Source of the DNA: Streptomyces sp. NBC_00258
Lineage (GTDB): Bacteria > Actinomycetota > Actinomycetes > Streptomycetales > Streptomycetaceae
Assembly: GCF_036182465.1 (NCBI RefSeq)
Contig: NZ_CP108081.1
Coordinates: 11,346,001-11,410,000 of the forward strand
DNA length: 64,000 nt
Direction of reading: 5' to 3'
The notes below the pieces were generated by a model, which was not told where the DNA came from, did no database searches, and saw nothing but the letters and a program-made list of their open reading frames with translations. The translations under genes were made by a program, and so were the position numbers. This document shows, in pieces, positions 1 through 6,051 of this stretch (position 1 is its first letter; each line of letters begins with the position of its first letter).

Positions 1-90
1 CAGGCGGTGCTTCCGTCCGTGATCGCGAGTGGTCTCGGCATCTCCCGCCTCCTCGGCTGGCGCCCTGGCGTCAAGGTCCGCAACAGCTGA
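1..90 (+). CDS. C-terminal end of an unidentified protein (cut by the window edge)
   Basis: Frame 1 is open from the first base to a TGA at 88-90 and encodes 29 residues ending in GWRPGVKVRNS. The reading frame has strong G/C third positions, so it is probably the tail of a real gene. The fragment is too short to assign a family. The next gene start is about 120 bases downstream. Confidence 0.4.
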   Translation, partial: QAVLPSVIASGLGISRLLGWRPGVKVRNS

Positions 91-209
91 TCACTTGTTC
101 GCTGTTCATTGAATGGACAGCGGTGTTGTTCGGGCCTGACGGCCTTCGGATACTCGCCTGGCAGTGCGAGCCGCGGGCCGGCAGCCGACTGTCACGAGGA
201 GACGCCGAC

Positions 210-476
210 GTGATCATCCAAGACGAACACCAGCTCACCCTGGCGGTACTCGCCGAGACGGAGCGGGCCGACGACCCGCGCGTCAAGGAGATCATCCAGG
301 CGCTGGTGCGGCACCTGCATGATTTCGCCCGCGAAGTGCGGCTGAACGAGAGGGAGTTCGACACCGCCCCATCGGCGTCCGTGGCATGTCGCACTGACCA
401 GGGCCACTCGGTTCGGTCGCGTCCGGGACTACGCCGAACTGGCTGTGCCTCGCTCGTCGCCGTGCTCAGAACGTGA
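210..476 (+). pseudogene. Truncated intradiol (catechol/hydroxyquinol 1,2-) dioxygenase, N-terminal fragment
   Basis: A GTG at 210 is preceded by GAGGAG at 196-201. The first 50 or so residues (DDPRVKEIIQALVRHLHDF, then AREVRLNEREF) match the N-terminal helical linker domain of catechol and hydroxyquinol 1,2-dioxygenases, which in intact enzymes reads roughly PDPRL(R/K)EI...LVRHLHxFxREVxLTExEW. After residue 52 the similarity stops. The frame continues through unrelated sequence to a TGA at 474-476, overlapping the 3' end of the convergent oxidoreductase gene. The catalytic Tyr/His iron-binding domain (about 200 residues) is missing, so the product cannot be a functional dioxygenase. A gene lost by deletion is the simplest reading. 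Confidence 0.6.
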
Positions 477-1398
477 GGATCAGTCGGCCACGGAGTCCTC
501 CTGCGGCGAGGAGCCGGTGCGCTTCGGCGGCCTGTTCCGCGGGGAGCGCCTGCGCTACCCGCAGCGTGATGCGGCCCTCCTCCACCTGCTGCCGGAGCCG
601 GTCGAGCTTGGCGCGCTCCCTGGCGTAGCGGAACACGACGATCGGCTCGAAGACGACGCCTCGCTCGCCGGGGCCGTCGAAGCCGCGCAGCGTCACCACT
701 CGGCCGCCGTCGCGCATCGCTCGAGCCGTGAGTTCGCCGAGCGACGCGGCGTCGACGAGTCCGTCGACGCCGTCAGGGATCTCGGCGCGTACGCGGTTCG
801 GGAACTCGGTACCGCGGCGGAGTACGACGTCGGCACCCAGTTCCTTGATCAGCACCTCGTCCCGCTCCGAGGCGTCGGCCACCACCCGCAGCCCGTCCAC
901 CTTGGCCAGCTGGACGGCGTAACCGCCGACCGCGCCGGCCGCTCCGGTGATCGCGACGGTCTGACCGGGCTCCAGGCCGAGCGTATCCAGGGCCAGGCGC
1001 GCGGTCAGTCCGTTCATCGGGAGGGACGCGGCCTGCACGTCGGTCGCGTCACGAGGAGCTCGGACGACCGAGTCCAGCGACACCACGACCTGCTCGGCAT
1101 AGGCGCCGTGCGAGCCCTTGGGGAGCACGATCGCCATCACGCGGTCGCCGACCCTCAGATCCGTGTCCGTACCAGGGCCCATCTGGTCCACGACCCCCGC
1201 GGCTTCCATGCCGGGAACGAACGGCGGCCGGGCGTCCGGTGGTCCCAAGGGCCCGCCCCGCTGCAGGGCGTCGACCGCGTTGACGGTCGCGGCGTGCACC
1301 CGGATCCGCACCTCGCCCGGGCCGGCCTCGGGGGCGGGCAGCTCCAGGACCTGAAGCACCTCCGGCCCGCCGGATTCCGTGAAACCTACAGCCTTCAT
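466..1398 (-). CDS. NADP-dependent quinone oxidoreductase-like MDR protein
   Basis: This 310-residue medium-chain dehydrogenase/reductase is of the zinc-free quinone oxidoreductase branch. The N-terminal GroES-like fold begins MKAVGFTESGGPEVL and includes the VNAVDALQRG region. A Rossmann segment follows around residues 140-165 (VAITGAAGAVGGYAVQLAK), carrying the nucleotide-binding AAGAVG turn. No structural-zinc cysteine cluster is visible. Such enzymes reduce quinones or enones with NADPH. The start at 1398 has only a weak GGGG ribosome site. It lies downstream of the MmyB-type regulator on the same strand, with a conserved 23-bp motif (1498-1520) in the gap, so regulation by that regulator is plausible. 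Confidence 0.85.
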   Translation of the reverse strand: MKAVGFTESGGPEVLQVLELPAPEAGPGEVRIRVHAATVNAVDALQRGGPLGPPDARPPFVPGMEAAGVVDQMGPGTDTDLRVGDRVMAIVLPKGSHGAYAEQVVVSLDSVVRAPRDATDVQAASLPMNGLTARLALDTLGLEPGQTVAITGAAGAVGGYAVQLAKVDGLRVVADASERDEVLIKELGADVVLRRGTEFPNRVRAEIPDGVDGLVDAASLGELTARAMRDGGRVVTLRGFDGPGERGVVFEPIVVFRYARERAKLDRLRQQVEEGRITLRVAQALPAEQAAEAHRLLAAGGLRGRLILTF

Positions 1399-1497
1399 CG
1401 ACTACCCCATTGCTCGGCCTGCGGTCGTTGAGGCTTTCGACATTCGTGCCTCGCGCACGCCGGCAAAAGGGGAAGGTTCTTGACTGGGATGCGTCTA

Positions 1498-1520
1498 CCA
1501 GGGGGAGGGTTCTTTCCCCC
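1498..1520. promoter_or_regulatory. Putative operator, 23-bp motif copy A
   Basis: The segment has an AGGGGGAGG left arm and a TTTCCCC right arm. It matches 17 of 23 positions of the copy at 5806-5828. A degenerate left half, AGGGGAAGGTTCTT, also occurs at 1468-1481. It lies about 100 bases upstream of the MDR oxidoreductase start at 1398. Binding by the adjacent XRE/MmyB-type regulator is inferred, not shown. Confidence 0.5.
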
Positions 1521-1572
1521 CCGTAGCAATGGCGAGAGACGCCATGCTCCTGGATCGGATGGCAGGGAAGGC

Positions 1573-2439
1573 CTACACAGTGTCGGACGCGGTCCGCTTC
1601 TGGTCCGCGGCCCAGGAGGCCAGAAGACGCAACCCGTCGTGGGACGGGGAACCGGGTTCGGCGTTCCACACGATGATGTGCTGGTCGGGGTCCGTGCCAC
1701 ACGTGAGCGTGTTCCAGTCGAGTGTCAGCTCGCCCACCACCGGGTGACGGAGCTTCTTGACGCCCTTGCCCCGCATCGCGACGTCATGCGCCGTCCACCA
1801 CTCCCGGAACTGTGCGTCACGGGTGGAGAGCTCCTCTACCAGAGCGGTGAGGCGCTGGTCGCCGGGGTAGCGCGCGCTCTCCATACGGAGTTGGGCGATG
1901 GCCAGCCGGGTGACCTCCTCCCAGTCGGCGTACAGCTCGCGCATCCAGGGCTCGGTGAACAGCAGCCGGACGAAAACGCGCTCCTGCTCCGGGTAGCGCC
2001 CGAAATCGACCCAGAGGGCGGCGGCGAGCTGGTTCCAGCCCAGGATGTCGGTGCGCCGGCCGATGACGAATGCCGGGGAGGCGGTGAGATCGTCCAGCAT
2101 GCGCTGCAACTGCGTGTCCACCCGCTGGCGGTCACCTGACGCAGGCGGGCGCACTCGCTCTTTCGCCGAAAGATCGAAGAGGTAGGTGCGCTGGTCGTCG
2201 TTGAGACGGAGCGACCGGGCGATTTCGTTCAGAAGGGCAGCCGAGGCCTGGAGCCGCCCCTGTTCGATCCGGGTGTAGTACTCGGTGCTGATCGATGCGA
2301 GAAGGGCCACCTCCTCACGGCGCAGACCGCTCACACGCCGGCGTTGCCCCGCGCGGAGTCCGACCTCGGAAGGACTGACCTCGGCACGGCGGGCCTTGAG
2401 GAACTCACCCAGCTCGTTCAGATGAGGGTTGCGATTCAT
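1573..2439 (-). CDS. XRE-family regulator with MmyB-like ligand-binding domain
   Basis: This 288-residue regulator has an N-terminal XRE helix-turn-helix (residues 8-75, with the hallmark SGLRREEVALLASIS followed by EYYTRIEQGR). A C-terminal MmyB-like PAS-type domain follows from about residue 105, recognisable from WNQLAAALWVDFG and the ERVFVRLLFTEPWMRELY region. Actinobacterial members usually control a neighbouring oxidoreductase, and the domain is reported to bind fatty-acid-like ligands. The neighbours here are quinone-reductase, flavodoxin and DJ-1 genes. It is transcribed separately from the operon upstream because a strong hairpin (2572-2605) intervenes. The start at 2439 has a GAGG about 10 bases upstream. 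Confidence 0.88.
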   Translation of the reverse strand: MNRNPHLNELGEFLKARRAEVSPSEVGLRAGQRRRVSGLRREEVALLASISTEYYTRIEQGRLQASAALLNEIARSLRLNDDQRTYLFDLSAKERVRPPASGDRQRVDTQLQRMLDDLTASPAFVIGRRTDILGWNQLAAALWVDFGRYPEQERVFVRLLFTEPWMRELYADWEEVTRLAIAQLRMESARYPGDQRLTALVEELSTRDAQFREWWTAHDVAMRGKGVKKLRHPVVGELTLDWNTLTCGTDPDQHIIVWNAEPGSPSHDGLRLLASWAADQKRTASDTV

Positions 2440-2571
2440 GACTTGCAGCCTCGCACAAAAGCTCGACGGCTGTGAGGAGGAGCAATCCTGTCCATGTCCG
2501 CTTGGCTCATGTACGAAACGGCATCGGTTTCAGCCTGGATGGCAGCAGGCGGAAGCAGAGGCGGGAGAGGA

Positions 2572-2605
2572 CTGGGCGGCCCGGAGCACGCACCGGGCCG
2601 CCCAG
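2572..2605 (-). terminator. Hairpin terminator after the flavodoxin/NTF2/DJ-1 operon
   Basis: A perfect 13-bp stem, CTGGGCGGCCCGG at 2572-2584 pairing with 2593-2605, encloses an 8-base loop. It lies 36 bases beyond the stop of the DJ-1-like gene on the minus strand. It has no U tract, as is common in Streptomyces. Confidence 0.7.
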
Positions 2606-2640
2606 CGGTCACACAGCTGTGGCGTCAGCCCTGTGCCTCG

Positions 2641-3339
2641 TCAGCCCAGTACCTTGACGAGTTCTTGGGCAAGCGGGACCGCCGAGCCCGGGTTCTGGCC
2701 GGTGTACAGGTTGCGGTCGGTCTCGACGTGCGGGGCGAACGGCTCGGTCTCGCGGTAGTCCGCGCCGAGTTCGTTGACAAGACGGTCCTGCAGCAGCCAC
2801 TTCGCGCGGTCCGCGAGGCCGTTCAGCTTCTCTTCGGCGTTGGAGAGTCCGGTCAGGCGGTAGCCGGCGAACGGGGACGTCCCGTCCGGGCCGATGGTGG
2901 CAAGCAGCGCCGCGGGGCCGTGACACACCAGCGACACCGGCTTGCCCGTAGCGAGCCACTCGGTGAGCAGCCTGCCGGACTCGGTGTTGTCGGGCAGGTC
3001 TTCCATCGGGCCCCACCCGCCGGGGTAGAAGACGGCCGCGTAGTCGTCGATGTTCACGTCCTCGATGCGCATCGGGTGCGCCAGCTCGGTCGCCTCGCGC
3101 AGGGCGGTTTGCATGCGCTGCGCACCTTCCTCGCCGCCGTTGAATTCCGCGGTGAGGCTGAGCGCGTCCGCTGTGGGCGGTACACCGCCGGGTGTCGCCG
3201 CCGCGATCTCGTATCCGGCCTCCTTGAAGACCTTGTACGGGCCGATGGCTTCCTCGGCCCAGAAGCCGGCCGGCTGCCGGGTTCCGTCTGCCAGCGTCCA
3301 GTGGTCGGACGCGGTGATCACGAAGAGGATCTTCGCCAT
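2641..3339 (-). CDS. DJ-1/PfpI-family protein (type 1 glutamine amidotransferase-like)
   Basis: The protein has 232 residues. The nucleophile elbow SLVCHGPAALL places Cys139 next to His140, the signature of the DJ-1/PfpI/Hsp31 superfamily. Glu30 in GFWAEEAIGPY is the likely companion acid, and VFYPGGWGPMEDL is the conserved loop before the elbow. Relatives act as glyoxalase III/deglycase-type enzymes or chaperones under electrophile stress. The ribosome site AAGGAG precedes the ATG at 3339. It is the last gene of a three-gene minus-strand operon (flavodoxin, NTF2-like, DJ-1) and ends before a strong hairpin. The exact substrate is not inferable. Confidence 0.85.
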   Translation of the reverse strand: MAKILFVITASDHWTLADGTRQPAGFWAEEAIGPYKVFKEAGYEIAAATPGGVPPTADALSLTAEFNGGEEGAQRMQTALREATELAHPMRIEDVNIDDYAAVFYPGGWGPMEDLPDNTESGRLLTEWLATGKPVSLVCHGPAALLATIGPDGTSPFAGYRLTGLSNAEEKLNGLADRAKWLLQDRLVNELGADYRETEPFAPHVETDRNLYTGQNPGSAVPLAQELVKVLG

Positions 3340-3360
3340 GGGGGGCTCCTTGTCGGGCTC

Positions 3361-3753
3361 TCAGCCCTTGAGGGCTTCTTGGAGGACGTGGCTGTCGGCG
3401 GCCTGCCGCATGCTGACGGCCTTGCCGTCACGGACGGTCCACAGGTGGATGAACCGGACGTCGGCCTTGGCACCGGCCTTGGTCTCGGCGTGGTAGTGCC
3501 CGAACACGAAGACGTGGCCCTCGTCGTCCGCGTAGAACTCCTCGGGACCCGCGCCGAACGACGCGTAGTTCGGCATCGTCCTGCCGAAGAAGTCCTTCGC
3601 CACACTGTCCCAGCCGTGGTAGACGCCGCTGTTCGGAAAGCCCGGGGTGATGTCCCAGACGAAGTCCGGGGCCATGACCTCCTTGGTGACCTCGGGCGCC
3701 ATTCGGGATTCGTAGACCCGGCGGATGAGGGCGAGGTCGGGGGAGTCGGACAT
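3361..3753 (-). CDS. NTF2/SnoaL-like small protein
   Basis: This 130-residue single-domain protein has the alpha+beta cone-fold pattern of SnoaL-like proteins: an N-terminal helix (LALIRRVYESRMAPEV), a conserved F(V)WDITPGFPNSGVYHGWDSV segment, and terminal strands ending in RFIHLWTVRDGKAVSMRQAADS. Such proteins may be small isomerases, hydrolases or ligand-binding proteins, and the catalytic role here is unknown. AAGGAG lies 7 bases before the ATG. The gene sits 62 bases downstream of the flavodoxin gene and 21 bases upstream of the DJ-1 gene, so it is co-transcribed and probably shares their stress-response role. Confidence 0.8.
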   Translation of the reverse strand: MSDSPDLALIRRVYESRMAPEVTKEVMAPDFVWDITPGFPNSGVYHGWDSVAKDFFGRTMPNYASFGAGPEEFYADDEGHVFVFGHYHAETKAGAKADVRFIHLWTVRDGKAVSMRQAADSHVLQEALKG

Positions 3754-3815
3754 GGTGCGCTCCTTGCGAGGATGCGGGGATGCGGGAATCGAATACGGAA
3801 AGGAAGGCCTTGTGA

Positions 3816-4415
3816 TCAGGCGGGGAGGGAGGCCCGCCCGGCTCGGAAGATCGCGGCCTGGCGTGCGACGCGCGCCCCCAGGTGCTCCGCGGTGGCGATG
3901 TCCGACTTGTGGACCGCTTCCGGACCGGCATCGGTCGGGCTCTGGGCGCCGGCACCCATGAAGAAGCCCAGCCGGTTGATGTCGTCCTCGCTGCCCGTGG
4001 TGGAATCCCAGCCCGGCAGCAGACCCAGGCTGATCCAGTGCATGCCGTGCTGGGCGGCCAAGGTGGAGAAATAGCCCAGGGTGGATGACTTGTCACCGCT
4101 CTTGGCGCCGGAGTTGGTGAAGCCCGCGGCGAGCTTGTCCACCCAGACATGGGAGAACCAGCGCCTGCTGCTGGCCTCGGCGAACGCGTGGAAGGCCGCG
4201 GAGGCGGTACCCATGTACGTGGCGGCACCGAAGATGATTGCGTCGGCGGCGTCCAGCTGCGCCCACTGCTCGTCGGTGATGGTGTCGACGGAAATCGAGA
4301 CCACCTCGGCGCCGGCCGCCGCTGCGCCGCGCGCCACGGCTTCGGCGACGACGGCTGTGTGGCCGTAGCCCGAATGAAAGGCAATGGCGATCGTGGGGTG
4401 GCCGGAACGGGACAT
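3816..4415 (-). CDS. WrbA-like flavodoxin-family NAD(P)H:quinone oxidoreductase
   Basis: The product has 199 residues when started at the ATG at 4415, which has AGGAG 10 bases upstream. Longer in-frame extensions run through the upstream motif and are rejected. The FMN phosphate loop is AIAFHSGYGHTAVVAEAV near the N-terminus. Further flavin contacts are the FGAATYMGTAS loop and the TNSGAKSGDKSSTL segment, as in WrbA-type proteins, which are about 200 residues long. It probably performs two-electron reduction of quinones to hydroquinones. It is first in the operon with the NTF2-like and DJ-1-like genes, and motif copy B lies 68-90 bases upstream. Confidence 0.85.
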   Translation of the reverse strand: MSRSGHPTIAIAFHSGYGHTAVVAEAVARGAAAAGAEVVSISVDTITDEQWAQLDAADAIIFGAATYMGTASAAFHAFAEASSRRWFSHVWVDKLAAGFTNSGAKSGDKSSTLGYFSTLAAQHGMHWISLGLLPGWDSTTGSEDDINRLGFFMGAGAQSPTDAGPEAVHKSDIATAEHLGARVARQAAIFRAGRASLPA

Positions 4416-4806
4416 GGTGATCGAGCTCCTCGAATTTCTCTGCTCAGTTCGTGACCAAGATTCGCATCGGAAGCGCGCGCTGTGAGGGGGAAGAAAATTT
4501 CCCCTGCCTACCGTTCTCCGGGCCGGCGGTTCTCTCGGGCTCCGCAGAAAGGCGCGACCGCGGGAATTGGCCTGCGTGCCGGATACGGGGCGGGCGCGGA
4601 GACTGGGTACCTCGACACGACTGGATCCTGGAGGACCGTTTCGGGCTGCCGGCGAGCGGCCAACGGGGCGGCCGGCTGCCTGGTTCTCGACGAGCGCATG
4701 ACCGACGTCCACGTCGAGGAACCCTGGCCGAGGTCGGCTTGGGCGACCTCGAATCGTGCTGAAGAAATGCCCGGGTCAGTGGTCGTGGTCGAAGGTCACG
4801 GTGGTA
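4416..4806. other. Intergenic region carrying motif copy B
   Basis: No convincing gene is visible in these 391 bases. Short open frames here have no family resemblance. The only clear element is the 23-bp motif at 4483-4505. The upstream neighbour on the same strand ends at 4807. Confidence 0.6.
4483..4505. promoter_or_regulatory. Putative operator, 23-bp motif copy B
   Basis: It begins TGAGGGGGA and ends TTTCCCCT, and is identical to the copy at 5806-5828 in 21 of 23 positions. It sits 68-90 bases upstream of the flavodoxin start. The inner GGGGGA...TTTCCCC arms form an imperfect inverted repeat, as expected for a dimeric helix-turn-helix regulator. Confidence 0.6.
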
Positions 4807-5718
4807 CTAAAGGACAGCGAAGAACTCCACCATCTTGGTGATCGCCTGATCCACGTACTCGGGCACGTCGTACATCGCGATATGAGTCGCACCGTCGACG
4901 ACGAACAACTCCTTCGGCCCCGTGGAAAGCTCGTAAGCCTGGTCGCTGAACACCTTTGTGTCCGCCTTGCTCCCTGCGATGAGGAGCATCGGTTGGGTCA
5001 GCAATTCTGGAATTTGGTCGAACGCCGAGAAGGCGAACATCTTGTCCATGCTGGTCAGCAGGAAGCGGCCCTTGGAATTTGGATGCCGGCCTCGCGGCGT
5101 CCGGTAGTAGTCGTATCCTTCACGCAGGAGGTCCGGTGTGTTTTCGTCGATCTCCTCCAGCGTTTCAGGGACGAACGGGGCGTAGAGTGGTGCGCCTCCT
5201 CTCGCCTCCGCCGTGCGCTGCTTGGCAACCATTTCCAGCGTTCCGATCTGCTCGGCCACCGGGGACGTATGCCCCAGGAAGCCTCTGGAGCCTTCGCCCA
5301 TGGGGGCTGCGCTGACGGTGGCTACTGCCTTGAAGCGACGTTCGGTCTGTGCCGCGCTGATGGCATAGCCGCCCCCGGCGCAAATGCCAAAAACTCCCAT
5401 TCGTTCGGAGTCGACGAACGGAAGAGTGGTAAGGAAGTCGGCTGCGCAGCGGGCGTCCTCCACTCTGGTCGTCGGGTCTTCCAAGAGGCGAGGTTCACCG
5501 CCGCTCTCCCCCTGGAATGAGGAGTCGTATACCACGGTGACGAATCCCTGCGCAGCGAGCCTCCTGGCGTAGGATCCGATGGTCTGTTCCTTTACTCCGC
5601 CAGCCGGATGAATGCCGACAAGAGCCGGGAATTTCTCGTCTTCCCTGAAGTTGTCCGGCAGGTGAAGGTGTCCAGAAATTTCCACTGCCTTGTTCCTGAA
5701 GGAAACAGTCTCGACCAT
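4807..5718 (-). CDS. Dienelactone hydrolase-like alpha/beta hydrolase with a cysteine nucleophile
   Basis: The chosen ATG at 5718 follows GCAGGA. A TTG at 5751 would add 11 residues but lacks a ribosome site. The protein has 303 residues. The nucleophile elbow GVFGICAGGGYAIS places Cys113 where most hydrolases have serine, as in dienelactone hydrolases. Later candidates for the triad are the Asp in LLIAGSKADTKVFSDQ and the His in VDGATHIAMYD. An oxyanion region, GIHPAGG, lies at 36-41. The substrate is unknown, but relatives hydrolyse lactones or esters formed in aromatic breakdown. It is a single-gene unit with motif copy C upstream. Confidence 0.82.
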   Translation of the reverse strand: MVETVSFRNKAVEISGHLHLPDNFREDEKFPALVGIHPAGGVKEQTIGSYARRLAAQGFVTVVYDSSFQGESGGEPRLLEDPTTRVEDARCAADFLTTLPFVDSERMGVFGICAGGGYAISAAQTERRFKAVATVSAAPMGEGSRGFLGHTSPVAEQIGTLEMVAKQRTAEARGGAPLYAPFVPETLEEIDENTPDLLREGYDYYRTPRGRHPNSKGRFLLTSMDKMFAFSAFDQIPELLTQPMLLIAGSKADTKVFSDQAYELSTGPKELFVVDGATHIAMYDVPEYVDQAITKMVEFFAVL

Positions 5719-5805
5719 GATTCCTGCCCTTTTCTCGGCTTGGTCCGCCAACCGGGTGATCCTTCCGCCATGATTCGCCGAAGCCGAGATGATGTCTACT
5801 CATGG

Positions 5806-5828
5806 TGAGGGGGAGGAAACTTTCCCCT
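5806..5828. promoter_or_regulatory. Putative operator, 23-bp motif copy C
   Basis: The motif begins TGAGGGGGAGGAAAC and ends TTTCCCCT. It lies 88-110 bases upstream of the dienelactone-hydrolase-like gene and differs from copy B at only two positions, in otherwise unrelated surroundings. Confidence 0.6.
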
Positions 5829-5929
5829 GGATGTCAATCTCGGGTAAGTGAGTCGCCTCTGAAAGGGAGGCGCGGGCCTCTCGTAGAGAATTGCCGACGG
5901 CCTCGATCATGGGCGAGGGACTTCGTCAC

Positions 5930-6001
5930 TCACAGGCGGGCCCGGCAGGGCGGTGGGCTGGTCGGGGGCCGGGGTGCGCAGCCCGGCCTGACCGCCTGTG
6001 A
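5930..6001 (-). terminator. Possible complex terminator downstream of the GH3 gene
   Basis: TCACAGGCGG at 5930-5939 is the inverse complement of 5992-6001, enclosing further G/C-rich repeats. It lies 51 bases past the stop of the GH3 gene on the minus strand. The 52-base separation makes the outer stem less certain than the other terminators listed. Confidence 0.35.
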
Positions 6002-6051
6002 CGGGGGTGCGAGCCCGGTCGCAGGCGGTCGGAGGCGGATATACCGACGTC

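Larger units (their letters stand above)
5719..6051. other. Intergenic region with motif copy C and a structured segment
   Basis: No gene is supported here. It contains the 23-bp motif at 5806-5828 (serving the hydrolase gene) and, nearer the GH3 gene end, G/C-rich inverted repeats at 5930-6001. Confidence 0.6.

Noticed and set aside
2494..4074. A plus-strand frame of 526 codons opposite the DJ-1, NTF2-like and flavodoxin genes
   Set aside because: The minus-strand genes have motifs and ribosome sites; the plus-strand frame has neither.
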